From Caulobacter sp. FWC26 (GTDB lineage Bacteria; Pseudomonadota; Alphaproteobacteria; Caulobacterales; Caulobacteraceae): a DNA stretch of 64,000 bases. The notes under the pieces were generated by a model that saw nothing but the letters and a program-made list of their open reading frames with translations, was not told the DNA's origin and searched no databases. Made by a program: the position numbers and the translations under genes. Location of the stretch: assembly GCF_002742645.2 (NCBI RefSeq), contig NZ_CP033875.1, forward strand, positions 248,001 through 312,000, in the 5' to 3' direction. Below are positions 53,316-62,920 of this stretch, piece by piece (position 1 is the stretch's first letter; every line of letters starts with the position of its first letter).

Positions 53316-54335
53316 ATGTCAAAGACAGCCGCCATGACGTCTGACAGCGCCGAGATGAACCCGATCCGGGATTCGTCCGAAACCGCCCGTTGGCAGGACT
53401 ATTTCCAGCTGATGAAGCCGCGCGTCATGTCGCTGGTGGTCTTCACCGGCCTGACCGGGCTGCTGGCCGCGCGCGCGCCGATCCATCCCGTCCTCGCCGC
53501 CATCGCCGTGCTGTGCATCGCCGTGGGCGCGGGCGCCTCGGGCGCGCTGAACATGTGGTACGACGCCGATATCGATCAGAAGATGCGCCGCACGCGCGGC
53601 CGCCCGGTGCCAGCCGGCAAGGTCAAGGGCGAGGAGGCCGCCTCGCTGGGCGTGGTCCTGTCGCTGCTGTCGGTGATGTTCCTGGGCTTTGCAGTGAACT
53701 GGCTGGCCGCCGGCCTGCTGGCCTTCACCATCGTCTTCTACGCCGTCGTCTATACCATGTGGCTCAAGCGCTGGACGGCGCAGAACATCGTCATCGGCGG
53801 CCTCGCCGGCGCCCTGCCGCCTGCGATCGGCTGGGCGGCCGCCACCGGTTCTGCGCCGCTGAACGCCTGGCTGATGGTCGCCATCATCTTTTTCTGGACG
53901 CCGCCGCACTTCTGGGCGCTGTCGCTGTACGTGACCACCGACTACGCCAAGGCCGGCGTGCCGATGCTGCCGGTCGTGAAGGGCGCGCGTGAGACGCGCA
54001 AGCAGATCCTGCTCTACAGCCTGCTCCTGATCCCGATCTGCCTGTCGCCGGTGCTGACGGGCCTGGGCGGTCCGATCTATCTGGCCGTCGCCGGTCTGGG
54101 CGGAATCGTCTTTCTGCTGCTGGCCTGGCGGGTGTTCGCCAGCAAGGCCGGCGACGCCGCCGATCCCCGCGCGGCCGATCGCGCCCTCTATGACGTGACG
54201 GAGGACGAAAAGGCCGCCGGCGCCAAGGCGGCGCGCAATCTGTTCGCCTTCTCGATCCTCTATCTTTTCGCCCTGTTCGCGGCCCTGCTGGGCGAGGCCG
54301 TGACCGGCGTGCATCCCCTGGAGCTCCTGAAGTGA
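53316..54335 (+). CDS. ctaB: Protoheme IX farnesyltransferase (heme O synthase)
   Basis: A 339-residue UbiA-superfamily prenyltransferase with nine membrane segments. It has the first Asp-rich motif in [15 protein letters not shown] and the second near [19 protein letters not shown]. It farnesylates heme B to heme O. The ATG at 53316 starts about 35 residues before the first helix; an in-frame ATG at 53334 is also possible. Its stop overlaps the next gene's GTG (GTGA). Confidence 0.95.
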   Translation: MSKTAAMTSDSAEMNPIRDSSETARWQDYFQLMKPRVMSLVVFTGLTGLLAARAPIHPVLAAIAVLCIAVGAGASGALNMWYDADIDQKMRRTRGRPVPAGKVKGEEAASLGVVLSLLSVMFLGFAVNWLAAGLLAFTIVFYAVVYTMWLKRWTAQNIVIGGLAGALPPAIGWAAATGSAPLNAWLMVAIIFFWTPPHFWALSLYVTTDYAKAGVPMLPVVKGARETRKQILLYSLLLIPICLSPVLTGLGGPIYLAVAGLGGIVFLLLAWRVFASKAGDAADPRAADRALYDVTEDEKAAGAKAARNLFAFSILYLFALFAALLGEAVTGVHPLELLK

Positions 54336-54493
54336 ATCAACCGGTCGAAACCGACGCGGCGCGACAGGCCGCCAAGAAGGCCCGCGACGGGCGCAACCTA
54401 GCCCTTGCCCTGGGCCTCGTCGCTTTCGTCGTGCTCGTGTTCGTTGTCACCCTCGTGAGGCTAGGCGGAAATGTCGCACACCCCCACGTCTAA
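54332..54493 (+). CDS. CoxF-like small membrane protein
   Basis: A 53-residue protein encoded between ctaB and ctaG: GTG start overlapping the ctaB stop and TAA at 54491 lying inside the start of ctaG (overlap 23 bases). It has a hydrophilic basic N-terminus ([12 protein letters not shown]) and one membrane segment ([20 protein letters not shown]) ending RLGG. Such CoxF-type peptides sit at this position in many alphaproteobacterial cta clusters and probably assist oxidase assembly. Confidence 0.8.
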   Translation: MNQPVETDAARQAAKKARDGRNLALALGLVAFVVLVFVVTLVRLGGNVAHPHV

Positions 54494-55121
54494 AGACGAT
54501 CTCACCCCGCAGCAGCAGGTCGCCCGTCGCAACAAGAAGGTTGCGATGATCTGCGTGGCGACCTTCGTCGGCATGATTGGCGCGGCCTATGCCGCCGTGC
54601 CGCTCTACAAGCTGTTCTGCCAGGTCACCGGCTTCGACGGCACTGTCCGGAAAGCTGAAGCAGCCCCCTCGCGAATCCTGGATCGCAAGATCACGGTCCG
54701 TTTCGACGCCAACATCCGCGAGCTGCCCTGGAAGTTCCAGGCGCTGCAGCCCAAGCAGGACATCCGCATCGGCGACACGGGCCTGGCCTTCTTCAAGGTC
54801 ACCAACCCGTCCGACAAGCCGATCACCGGCCGCGCGCTCTACAACGTGGTGCCCGAGCAGGCCGGCCCGTACTTCCAGAAGCTCGAATGCTTCTGCTTCA
54901 CCAGCCAGACGATCCAGCCTGGGCAGACCGTGGAATTCCCGGTCGTCTACTTCGTGGATCCCCAATATGCGGACGACCCCGAGACGAAGGGAAAGCCTGA
55001 GATCACCCTCAGCTACACTTTCTTCCCGGCGGTCGACGAGGGTAAGAAAGGCCAAGTCGCTGCGGTGACGACGCCTCGTATCGTGGAACCCCTTGGCGGC
55101 GCACCGTCGAGAGGTCTATAG
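54471..55121 (+). CDS. ctaG: Cytochrome c oxidase assembly protein CtaG/Cox11
   Basis: A 216-residue Cox11 homologue: one N-terminal membrane segment ([32 protein letters not shown]), then a periplasmic immunoglobulin-like domain with the copper motif ECFCFTSQ near residue 141. It delivers copper to the CuB site of subunit I. It overlaps the coxF-like gene by 23 bases. The region from 55122 to 55191 before ctaE is a short spacer. Confidence 0.95.
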   Translation: MSHTPTSKDDLTPQQQVARRNKKVAMICVATFVGMIGAAYAAVPLYKLFCQVTGFDGTVRKAEAAPSRILDRKITVRFDANIRELPWKFQALQPKQDIRIGDTGLAFFKVTNPSDKPITGRALYNVVPEQAGPYFQKLECFCFTSQTIQPGQTVEFPVVYFVDPQYADDPETKGKPEITLSYTFFPAVDEGKKGQVAAVTTPRIVEPLGGAPSRGL

Positions 55122-55191
55122 CGTTCACAACGATCACGGCGCGGGGGGAACCGCCGACCGTGCTCAGAGGGATATAAGGGTTAGCAGCAAC

Positions 55192-56064
55192 ATGGCCGGC
55201 GCCGTCAAACACGACTACCACATCCTTCCGCCCAGCCCCTGGCCCTTCGTGGGCTCCGCCGCCGCGACGGTCATGGCCATTGGCCTGATCGGTTGGGTCA
55301 AGGGCGGCGTGCTGGGCATCGACAAGGGCAACTGGGCCATTTTCGCCGCCGGCCTCGCGGGCGTGCTCTACACGATGTTCGGCTGGTGGGCCGATGTCGC
55401 CAAGGAAGCCAAGGCCGGCGACCACACCCCGGTGGTCTCGATCGGCCTGCGCTATGGCATGATCCTGTTCATCGCCTCGGAAGTGATGTTCTTCGTGGCG
55501 TGGTTCTGGATGTTCTTCGAGATGGCGCTGTTCCACGAGCACCGCACGCTCTCGACCATCGAGGAAGTCCGCACCGCCTGGGCCGCCTGGCCGCCGGCCG
55601 GCGTCGAGACCGTCTCGCCCTGGCACCTGCCGCTGATCAACACCCTGACGCTGCTGCTGTCGGGCACCACGGTCACCTGGGCGCACCACGCGCTGCAGGT
55701 CGGCGATCGCAAGGGCGCCAAGTGGGGCCTGATCCTGACCATCCTGCTGGGCTGCCTGTTCACCGCCATCCAGGTCTACGAATACGCTCACATCAACCAC
55801 GAGCAGCTGTTCTACTCGGAAGCCGCCGCCAACTCGGGCCTCTATGGTTCGACCTTCTTCCTGGCCACGGGCTTCCACGGCTTCCACGTGTTCGTCGGCA
55901 CGCTGTTCCTGATCGTCTGCCTGGTCCGTCTGCTGAACGGCGCCTTCACGCCCAAGCAGCACTTCGGCTTTGAAGCGGCCGCCTGGTACTGGCACTTCGT
56001 CGACGTGGTCTGGCTGTTCCTGTTCGCGTTCATCTACGTGATCTTCGGGGCCTCGGCCCACTAA
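55192..56064 (+). CDS. ctaE: Cytochrome c oxidase subunit III
   Basis: A 290-residue subunit III with seven membrane segments. It has [15 protein letters not shown] at the N-terminus, the [15 protein letters not shown] region with its conserved Glu, and [25 protein letters not shown], with a C-terminal [16 protein letters not shown]. It stabilises the oxidase core. The ATG at 55192 begins the family N-terminus; the longer frame overlaps ctaG. A strong terminator follows. Confidence 0.97.
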   Translation: MAGAVKHDYHILPPSPWPFVGSAAATVMAIGLIGWVKGGVLGIDKGNWAIFAAGLAGVLYTMFGWWADVAKEAKAGDHTPVVSIGLRYGMILFIASEVMFFVAWFWMFFEMALFHEHRTLSTIEEVRTAWAAWPPAGVETVSPWHLPLINTLTLLLSGTTVTWAHHALQVGDRKGAKWGLILTILLGCLFTAIQVYEYAHINHEQLFYSEAAANSGLYGSTFFLATGFHGFHVFVGTLFLIVCLVRLLNGAFTPKQHFGFEAAAWYWHFVDVVWLFLFAFIYVIFGASAH

Positions 56065-56081
56065 GATCGAGAGATCCAAGG

Positions 56082-56116
56082 GGCCCGGAACGCCAACCAG
56101 CGTTCCGGGCCTTTTT
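56082..56116 (+). terminator. Terminator after ctaE
   Basis: GGCCCGGAACGC (56082-56093) pairs with GCGTTCCGGGCC (56100-56111), a 12-bp stem with loop CAACCA, followed by TTTTT. It lies just before the GTG of the DUF983 gene, so that gene needs its own promoter or read-through. Confidence 0.85.
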
Positions 56117-56133
56117 CGTTTCGGGAGGTCCGC

Positions 56134-56496
56134 GTGACCAAGAACAACCCCTACGCCGCCGGTGCGCGCGGCCTCTGCCCCCACTGCGGCGAGGGCTATC
56201 TGTTCGACGGCTTTCTCAAGGTCGCGCCGCGCTGCGAGGCCTGCGGTTTCGATCTCGGCAAGTACGAGACCGGCGACGGCGCGGCGACGTTCGTGATCCT
56301 GATCGCCGGCGCCATCTGCGCCTTTGGCGCCTTGTTCTCGATGTTCGCCTGGAACTGGCCCGTTTGGGTGTCGCTGGTCATCTGGCTACCGGCCGTCGTG
56401 GTCATCAGCCTTGGCCTGATGCGTCCGGCCAAGGGCCTGATGGTCGCCGCTCAGATCGCCCAGAAGGCTTCGGAGGCCGGGCGCGACCATGTCTGA
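56134..56496 (+). CDS. DUF983 zinc-ribbon membrane protein
   Basis: A 120-residue protein with two CxxC pairs (LCPHCGEG and CEACGFDL) followed by two membrane segments. DUF983 proteins occur near ctaE and surf1 in alphaproteobacteria, suggesting a role in oxidase maturation, but none is proven. It starts at a GTG with GGGAGG upstream and overlaps the SURF1 gene by 8 bases. Confidence 0.88.
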   Translation: MTKNNPYAAGARGLCPHCGEGYLFDGFLKVAPRCEACGFDLGKYETGDGAATFVILIAGAICAFGALFSMFAWNWPVWVSLVIWLPAVVVISLGLMRPAKGLMVAAQIAQKASEAGRDHV

Positions 56497-57175
56497 GGCC
56501 CCCGTCGCCCGATCGCGCTTTCCCGCCGGCCTGACGATCGCCACGGCGATCTCGTTCGCGATCCTGTGCGGCCTGGGAACCTGGCAGTTGCAGCGCCTCC
56601 ATTGGAAGGAGGGCGTCCTGGCGCGGCTCGAGGCGCTGAAGACCGCCCCAGCCATGCCGCTGGTGCAGGTCTTGACCGCCAAGACGCGGCCCGAGGACCT
56701 GGCCTGGACCCGCGTCAGCATCGACTGCGGCGACGTCGCCGGCGAGCCCCTGCCGCTGGTCTATGGCGTTCGCGACGGCGATGTCGTCTGGCGCGCCCAG
56801 GCGCCGTGCGCCGTCCTCGCCGGACCCTACAACATGATCCTGGTGGATCGCGGCGTGGTCGGCAGCCTGACCGGCCAGGTCGCGCCGGCGCCCCGCGCCT
56901 TCGACGCCCCTCGCCGCGTGGTGGGCGTGCTAAGCCCGATCCAGCAGCTGGGCGGCGACCGCGCCAAGGTCCTGCAGCGTTTCGCCGATCGCAAGCCCGC
57001 CCCGCTGGTCCTGATGGTCGAACAGGAAACGCCGGCCCCTAGCGGAATCACGCCGGCGCCGCTGCCGGCAGAAATTTCCAATCGACACCTTGAATACGCT
57101 CTTACGTGGTTCGGTCTTGCCGTAACCCTGCTGTTTATCTATGCCGCCATGCTCTGGCGGAGACTGAGACCCTGA
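56489..57175 (+). CDS. SURF1 family oxidase assembly protein
   Basis: A 228-residue Shy1/SURF1 protein: an N-terminal membrane segment with GLGTWQLQRLHWKEGVLARL, a periplasmic domain ending in PYNMILVDRGVVGS, and a C-terminal segment LEYALTWFGLAVTLLFIYAAMLWRRL. SURF1 helps insert heme a in subunit I. It overlaps DUF983 by 8 bases and its TGA overlaps the thrC ATG by one base. Confidence 0.92.
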   Translation: MSEAPVARSRFPAGLTIATAISFAILCGLGTWQLQRLHWKEGVLARLEALKTAPAMPLVQVLTAKTRPEDLAWTRVSIDCGDVAGEPLPLVYGVRDGDVVWRAQAPCAVLAGPYNMILVDRGVVGSLTGQVAPAPRAFDAPRRVVGVLSPIQQLGGDRAKVLQRFADRKPAPLVLMVEQETPAPSGITPAPLPAEISNRHLEYALTWFGLAVTLLFIYAAMLWRRLRP

Positions 57176-58572
57176 TGCGCTACGTTTCGACCCGCGGCCA
57201 GTCCGCGCCCATCGGCTTCCTCGACGCTGTCCTGGCCGGTCTTGCCCCGGACGGCGGCCTGTATGTGCCCGCCGAGTGGCCCAGCTTCACGGCCAAGGAG
57301 ATCGCGGCTTTCGCCGGCAAGCCTTACGCCGAGGTCGCCGCGGCCGTGGTCGGCAAGTTCGTCGGTGACGATATCCCGGCCGAGGACCTCCTTCAGATGT
57401 GCGAGGAGGCCTACGCCACCTTCGCCCACACCGCTGTGGTTCCGGTCAAGCAGCTGACGCCCAACCGCTACCTGCTGGAGCTGTTCCACGGCCCGACGCT
57501 GGCGTTCAAAGACGTTGCAATGCAGCTCCTGGGCCGCCTGTACGACTATGTGCTTGAGCGCCAGTCGCGGAAGATGACCATCATCTGCGCCACCTCGGGC
57601 GACACCGGCGGCGCGGCCGTCGAGGCTTTCCGGGGGCGCAAGAACGCCCGCATCGTTGCGCTCTTCCCCGAGGGCCGCATCAGCGAGGTGCAGCGCCGGT
57701 TCATGACCACGGCCGTCGACGCCAACGTCGCCTGCATCTCGGTGCTGGGCTCGTTCGACGACTGCCAGGCGATCGTCAAACAGGCCTTCCAGGACGACCA
57801 GTTCCGCCACGCGGTGGACCTCTCGGGCGTCAACTCGATCAACTGGGCGCGGATCGCCGCCCAGAGCGTCTATTACTTCACCGCCGCCGTCGCCCTGGGT
57901 GCGCCGGCGCGGGAGGTTGCGTTCGTGGTGCCGACCGGCAACTTCGGCGACGCCTACGCCGCCTTCGTAGCCAAGACGCTGGGTCTGCCGATCCATTCGG
58001 TGACCGCCGCCACCAACAGCAACGACATCCTGGCCCGCGCTTTCGAGGACGGCCGCTATTCGCGCGGCGCGGTGGCCGCGACCCAGAGCCCGGCCATGGA
58101 CATTCAGGTCGCCTCGAACTTCGAGCGCCTCTATTTCGAAGCCGTCCGCCGCGACGGGGTCGAGACCGGTCGCGCCTTCCGCGCCTTCGCGGACACCGGC
58201 CTTCTGGACATTCCGCCCGCCGCCCACGCCTGGATGCGCGAGCTCTTCCGCGGCGCGGCCGTCAGCGAGGCTGACACCGCCAAGACCATGCTCTCGACCC
58301 TGAACGAGACGGGTGAGGTGGTCGATCCGCACACGGCCGTGGGCCTGGCTGCGGCCCAGGGCGTCCGGATCGATCCGTCGATTCCCGTCGTGGTGCTGTC
58401 GACCGCCCATCCGGCCAAGTTCCCCGAAGCGGTGCAGGCCGCCACGGGCCTGTTGCCCTCGACCCCGCGCGCCACGCCCGACCTTTCCAAAAAACCGGAA
58501 AAGTTCGAGCGTCTGCCGGCCGACGGGTCGTCGGTGAAGGCTTTCGTGCGGACCTTCGCAGCGAACAGTTGA
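57175..58572 (+). CDS. thrC: Threonine synthase
   Basis: A 465-residue PLP enzyme of fold type II making threonine from O-phosphohomoserine. The PLP lysine is Lys112 in FHGPTLAFKDVAMQLLG. Other family segments are ATSGDTGGAAVEAFRG and FVVPTGNFGDAYAAFVAK. The ATG at 57175 overlaps the SURF1 stop, so coupling to the oxidase assembly genes is likely. It is followed by an M16 peptidase gene after 46 bases. Confidence 0.97.
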   Translation: MRYVSTRGQSAPIGFLDAVLAGLAPDGGLYVPAEWPSFTAKEIAAFAGKPYAEVAAAVVGKFVGDDIPAEDLLQMCEEAYATFAHTAVVPVKQLTPNRYLLELFHGPTLAFKDVAMQLLGRLYDYVLERQSRKMTIICATSGDTGGAAVEAFRGRKNARIVALFPEGRISEVQRRFMTTAVDANVACISVLGSFDDCQAIVKQAFQDDQFRHAVDLSGVNSINWARIAAQSVYYFTAAVALGAPAREVAFVVPTGNFGDAYAAFVAKTLGLPIHSVTAATNSNDILARAFEDGRYSRGAVAATQSPAMDIQVASNFERLYFEAVRRDGVETGRAFRAFADTGLLDIPPAAHAWMRELFRGAAVSEADTAKTMLSTLNETGEVVDPHTAVGLAAAQGVRIDPSIPVVVLSTAHPAKFPEAVQAATGLLPSTPRATPDLSKKPEKFERLPADGSSVKAFVRTFAANS

Positions 58573-58618
58573 GCCAAAGCTGGCGTTCAAGGGCGCGAAG
58601 ACCTAGATAGCGCCCCTC

Positions 58619-59890
58619 ATGACCGCTTCCTTGCGCACCCTGAAGAACGGCGTCCGCGTCGTCTGCGATCCGATGCCCGGCCTCGAAACCCTCGCCCTGT
58701 CCGTCGTGGCCGGGCGTGGCGCGGCCTATGAGGACCCGGCCCGATCGGGATGGTCGCACCTGCTGGAGCACATGGTCTTCAAGGGCGCGGGTTCGCGGTC
58801 AGCCCGCGACATCGTCGAAGTCATCGAGAATCAGGGCGGTTCGATCAACGCCGCCACCGGCTATGAGCGCACCAGCTTCCAGGTCCGCGCGTTGAAGGGT
58901 GGCCTGGATCTGGGGATGGACGTGATCGCCGACCTCGTGCGTCGGCCCACGCTCGATGGGGCCGATCTGGCCCGCGAGAAGCAGGTCGTGGCCCAGGAGA
59001 TCGCCGAGGCCGCCGACGCGCCCGATGATTACGTCTTCGACCTGATTCAGCGCGCCAGCTGGGGCGACCATCCGGTGGGGCGTCCGATTCTCGGATCCGA
59101 CGAGACGGTCAACGCAGCGACCGTCGAAGCGCTGTCGGACTGGCGCGCCGACCTCTATGCCGCTGATCGCCTGGTGATCGCCGCGACGGGCGCGGTGGAG
59201 GAGGGCGAGCTGATGGCCGCCGCCGAGCGGGCGTTTGGCGATCTTCCGGCCACGCCGGGCGCTTCGGTTCCGTCGCCCGCCGCCTTTGTCGGCGGACCAC
59301 TGGCCGAGGCGCGCAAGCTCGAACAGGCGCATCTGGTGTTCATGCTGCCGGCCTGCGGCGCCCGCGAAGACGACTATTTCGCCTTGCGGATCTTCGCCGA
59401 ATGCCTGGGCGGCGGGATGTCGTCGCGGCTGTTTCAGGAGGCGCGTGAGAAGCGCGGCCTCGCCTACAATATCGACGCCTACGCCGACACCTATGCCGAC
59501 CATGGCGCTCTGGGAATCTACGCGGGTTGCGCCGCAGGGGATGCCGTCGAGACGGCCAAGGTCTGCGCCGACGAGCTTTTGAAGCTGGCGGATCGGATCG
59601 AAGAGGCCGAACTGGCCCGCGCCAAGGCGCAGCTGAAGGCGCACATGTTCATGGCCCGAGAGCAGCCGCTGTCGCGCGCCGAGCAAGGCGCGGGGCAGGT
59701 GCTGCTGTTTGGCCGGCTCTACCCGCCCGCCGAGTTGGCGCGAGAGGTCGACGCCGTGACCCCGGCCGATGTCGCGCGGCTGGGGCGACGGCTGGTGTCG
59801 GCGGGGCGCGCTGCGACGGCGGTCCTTGGCGCCAAGTCGGCGCTGAAGGCCGGCGAGGCTTTCGACAAGGCATTGTTCTCGGCCGCCTGA
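58619..59890 (+). CDS. M16 family zinc peptidase (processing peptidase-like)
   Basis: A 423-residue inverzincin: HLLEHMVFKG gives the HxxEH motif with His47, Glu50 and His51, and the distal Glu is in the ALVREKQVVAQEI-type region around residues 120-128. The two-domain M16 layout is complete, similar to the mitochondrial processing peptidase beta subunit. Substrates in bacteria are mostly unknown peptides. It lies between thrC and a GNAT gene. Confidence 0.93.
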   Translation: MTASLRTLKNGVRVVCDPMPGLETLALSVVAGRGAAYEDPARSGWSHLLEHMVFKGAGSRSARDIVEVIENQGGSINAATGYERTSFQVRALKGGLDLGMDVIADLVRRPTLDGADLAREKQVVAQEIAEAADAPDDYVFDLIQRASWGDHPVGRPILGSDETVNAATVEALSDWRADLYAADRLVIAATGAVEEGELMAAAERAFGDLPATPGASVPSPAAFVGGPLAEARKLEQAHLVFMLPACGAREDDYFALRIFAECLGGGMSSRLFQEAREKRGLAYNIDAYADTYADHGALGIYAGCAAGDAVETAKVCADELLKLADRIEEAELARAKAQLKAHMFMAREQPLSRAEQGAGQVLLFGRLYPPAELAREVDAVTPADVARLGRRLVSAGRAATAVLGAKSALKAGEAFDKALFSAA

Positions 59891-59930
59891 CGGTCGAAGG
59901 TGCGCCCGTGATCCCGTCAGAGTTTCGCCC

Positions 59931-60509
59931 GTGTCCGCCCTTCTACCGTTCTTGAAGCCTCGCCAGCGCCTGCGGTTGCGAGGGCGCGCGGTCCATCTCC
60001 GGCCCCCCACACCACGCGACTACAAGGCTTGGGCGTCCCTGCGCGCCCAATCTCGCGCCTTCCTGGAGCCTTGGGAGCCGACCTGGCCTGAACACGACCT
60101 TGGCCGCGCGGCCTTCCGGGCGCGGCTGGGCGCCTATGCTCGCGAAATGGAGCTCGGCGAGGCCTATGCGTTCTTCATCTTCCGCAGCGATGACGACGCC
60201 CTGCTGGGCGCGATCCGTCTTTTCCACGTGCGGCGTGGTGTCGCCCTGACCGGGACCATCGGCTATTGGCTGGGTGAGCCGTTCGCGCGGCGGGGCTACA
60301 TGAAGGACGCGGTGGAAACCCTGATCCGCTTCGCCTTTGACGGCCTTGGCCTTCACCGCCTGGAGGCCGCATGCATGCCGGAAAACCACGCTTCGGCCGC
60401 GCTACTCGCGAAATGCGGGTTTTCTGAAGAGGGATACGCTCCGGCTTATTTGAAAATTAACGGCGCTTGGCGAGATCATCGTCTGTTCGGCTTGGTGGCG
60501 TCCGAGTAG
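59931..60509 (+). CDS. RimJ-like GNAT N-acetyltransferase
   Basis: A 192-residue acetyltransferase: RGRAVHLRPPTPRDYKAWASLRAQSRAFLEPWEP at the start, then GTIGYWLGEPFARRGYMKDAVETLIRFAFD (acetyl-CoA motif) and LHRLEAACMPENHASAALLAKCGFSEEG. This is the RimJ/RimL pattern; the target could be a ribosomal protein N-terminus. It starts at a GTG. The gap to pdeA is only 33 bases. Confidence 0.88.
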   Translation: MSALLPFLKPRQRLRLRGRAVHLRPPTPRDYKAWASLRAQSRAFLEPWEPTWPEHDLGRAAFRARLGAYAREMELGEAYAFFIFRSDDDALLGAIRLFHVRRGVALTGTIGYWLGEPFARRGYMKDAVETLIRFAFDGLGLHRLEAACMPENHASAALLAKCGFSEEGYAPAYLKINGAWRDHRLFGLVASE

Positions 60510-60542
60510 CGCCCCGCTTGGGCCGATCTAGTTGGGACGAGC

Positions 60543-62210
60543 ATGTCTTTTCGGACGGGCGAGCGACGGATCTGGGACACGACGGCCACGCTTGAGGCGT
60601 TAGGCGCGGCCGATGTCGCCCTGTGGATCTGGGAGCCCGAATCCGACCGCCTGCGCCTGAACGGCGCAACGCGCGCGCTGGGCCTCGGACCCCTGGCCCC
60701 CGAATGCTCGTCCGCCGCCTTTCGCGCCCTGGCCCTGCCGCAGGATCGCGCCCAGGCCGAGGAGGTGCTGAAGTCCCGCGAACCGGGCAGCGAGGTCATC
60801 GCGCGGTTCCGGGTGCGTGGCGGGGAGACCTGCCTTTGGCGGGGCGTCTGGCTGGAAGAGGGTGTCCGCGCCGCCGGCGTCGTCGCCCCTGAAACCAAAT
60901 TCTCGGCCTCTGAGCGCTGCGAGCTGACGGGCCTTCTGGACCGCCGCAGCTTCATCGCCCGCGCGCGTGAACGCCTGTCGCGGGACGGGACCCACCAATT
61001 GGTTGTGGCCGACTTGGATCGGTTACGTCGCCTCAACGAGGCTCTGGGTCACGAGCGCGCGGACCTGGTTCTGGCGGCCCTCGGCTCGCGGCTCGCGGCG
61101 GCCTTCCCCGCTCAGGCGATTCTTGGGCGTATCGGCGAGGACGAGTTCGCGGTTCTGTGCGAACCGCGCGGCTATGAGCCGGCTGAAGTGCTGCGCGGCG
61201 CGCTGGAGCAGCCTCTGCGCGTCGCCGGCTTTGACATCCACCCGACCCTGTCGATCGGCGCGGTCACGGCCGAGGGCGGGCTCGACGCGCCGGACGCCGC
61301 CGAGCTGATCCGTCGCGCCGAACTGGCGGTCGAGGCCGCCGCCGCCGCCGGTCGCGGGGGCGCAGCCGCCTATGGCCGCTCGATGGAAACGGACGGGCTG
61401 TCGCGGCTGGCGTTGGAGGCCGACCTGCGGGGCGCGATCGGTCGGGGCGAGATCATGCCCTACTTCCAGCCGATCGTTCGCCTGTCGACCGGCGCCCTTT
61501 CAGGCTTCGAGGCCCTGGCCCGTTGGATCCACCCGCGTCGCGGCATGCTGCCGCCGGATGAGTTCCTGCCGCTGATCGAAGAGATGGGTCTGATGAGCGA
61601 GCTGGGCGCGCACATGATGCACGCCGCCGCCCGGCAACTGTCGACCTGGCGCGCCGCCCACCCGGCGATGGGAAACCTGACCGTCAGCGTCAACCTGTCG
61701 ACCGGCGAGATCGACCGCCCGGGCCTTGTCGCCGACGTGGCCGAAACCTTGCGCGTCAACCGCCTGCCGCGCGGCGCCCTGAAGCTGGAAGTCACCGAAA
61801 GCGACATCATGCGCGATCCCGAACGGGCCGCGGTGATCCTGAAGACCTTGCGCGACGCCGGCGCGGGCCTGGCGCTGGACGACTTCGGCACCGGCTTCTC
61901 GTCGCTGTCTTACCTGACGCGCCTGCCGTTCGACACGCTGAAGGTCGACCGCTACTTCGTCCGCACCATGGGCACCAACGCCGGATCGGCCAAGATCGTG
62001 CGCTCGGTCGTCAAGCTTGGCCAGGACCTGGATCTTGAAGTCGTCGCCGAAGGCGTCGAGAACGCCGAAATGGCCCACGCGCTGCAGGCCCTTGGCTGCG
62101 ACTACGGCCAGGGCTTCGGCTACGCGCCCGCCCTGTCGCCGCAGGAGGCCGAGGTCTATCTGAACGAAGCCTATGTCGACGGCGCCGCGCCGGTGAAGGC
62201 GAGGGGCTAG
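60543..62210 (+). CDS. pdeA: Cyclic di-GMP phosphodiesterase, degenerate GGDEF (GEDEF) plus EAL
   Basis: A 555-residue protein with an N-terminal PAS-like region (residues about 20-115), a GGDEF domain whose signature is GEDEF (198-202), and an EAL domain with EAL at 323-325 and DDFGTGFSSLSYL. The layout and gene neighbourhood match Caulobacter PdeA (CC3396), whose altered GGDEF domain binds GTP and stimulates the EAL phosphodiesterase, and which is degraded by ClpXP with CpdR during swarmer-to-stalked transition. Identity is from memory, not search. It converges with yqgE, overlapping by 4 bases. Confidence 0.9.
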   Translation: MSFRTGERRIWDTTATLEALGAADVALWIWEPESDRLRLNGATRALGLGPLAPECSSAAFRALALPQDRAQAEEVLKSREPGSEVIARFRVRGGETCLWRGVWLEEGVRAAGVVAPETKFSASERCELTGLLDRRSFIARARERLSRDGTHQLVVADLDRLRRLNEALGHERADLVLAALGSRLAAAFPAQAILGRIGEDEFAVLCEPRGYEPAEVLRGALEQPLRVAGFDIHPTLSIGAVTAEGGLDAPDAAELIRRAELAVEAAAAAGRGGAAAYGRSMETDGLSRLALEADLRGAIGRGEIMPYFQPIVRLSTGALSGFEALARWIHPRRGMLPPDEFLPLIEEMGLMSELGAHMMHAAARQLSTWRAAHPAMGNLTVSVNLSTGEIDRPGLVADVAETLRVNRLPRGALKLEVTESDIMRDPERAAVILKTLRDAGAGLALDDFGTGFSSLSYLTRLPFDTLKVDRYFVRTMGTNAGSAKIVRSVVKLGQDLDLEVVAEGVENAEMAHALQALGCDYGQGFGYAPALSPQEAEVYLNEAYVDGAAPVKARG

Positions 62211-62794
62211 GCCCTTCCTGCCGTCGCCGACAGGTGGTCGGCCGTGATCCCGAGCTTCGCCAGGGCCCGGGTCCACTTGTGTTCGTGGTCCTCGTCGAAC
62301 AGCAGCCCCTCGTCGGCGTCACAGATCAGCCAGACATTGTCGCGCAGCTCCTGCTCCAGCTGTCCGGGGCCCCAGCCGGCGTAGCCGAGGGCCAGCAGCG
62401 ACTTGCGCGGGCGCTTCATGGCGCTGGCCATGGCGTCCAGCGCATCGCGGGTGGCGGTCAGGGCCACGCCGTCGGCCACAGCCAGGGTCGAATCCGGCGA
62501 GTTGAAATCGTCGGTATGCAGCACGAAGCCGCGTTCACGTTCTAGTGGGCCGCCCAGAAGGACGAGGTCGCTGGGCGCTTGTATCTCGGACCGCACGCCG
62601 AGCCGCTCGAGCAACTCGAACACCGTCAGCCCTTCGACCGGACGATTGACCGCGAGGCCCATCGCCGCCTCTTCGTCATGGGCGCATAGATACAGCACCG
62701 TGCGCTCGAACCGCGGATCCTCGATGCCGGGCATGGCGACGAGCAGCCTGCCGATCAGGAACTCACCGTCATCATCGTCGATTAAGCTAGCCAT
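62207..62794 (-). CDS. YqgE/AlgH family protein (UPF0301)
   Basis: A 195-residue protein: LIGRLLVAMPGIEDPRFERTVLYLCAH, GLAVNRP, LGGPLERERGFVLHT, and ALGYAGWGPGQLEQELRDNVWL are the full set of UPF0301 segments. The family's function is uncertain; it was once linked to alginate regulation. It overlaps the pdeA stop by 4 bases, convergent, and is divergent from the peroxiredoxin gene. Confidence 0.92.
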   Translation of the reverse strand: MASLIDDDDGEFLIGRLLVAMPGIEDPRFERTVLYLCAHDEEAAMGLAVNRPVEGLTVFELLERLGVRSEIQAPSDLVLLGGPLERERGFVLHTDDFNSPDSTLAVADGVALTATRDALDAMASAMKRPRKSLLALGYAGWGPGQLEQELRDNVWLICDADEGLLFDEDHEHKWTRALAKLGITADHLSATAGRA

Positions 62795-62837
62795 GCACGA
62801 AGCATTGGCTTTCGGTGTGACGGTTTCAAGTCGAACA

Positions 62838-62859
62838 CGCCAACAAAGCGTGCTTGGCG
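62838..62859. promoter_or_regulatory. CGCCAA-N10-TTGGCG inverted repeat upstream of the peroxiredoxin gene
   Basis: CGCCAA at 62838-62843 and TTGGCG at 62854-62859 form a perfect 6-base inverted repeat in the 126-base divergent gap between yqgE and the peroxiredoxin gene. It could be an operator or a short hairpin. Confidence 0.3.
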
Positions 62860-62920
62860 ACCGCCGCGTCGGGGTCTATTCGAGTCCCCTCAATTCATCC
62901 CCACAAGAGGAAATAGGCCC

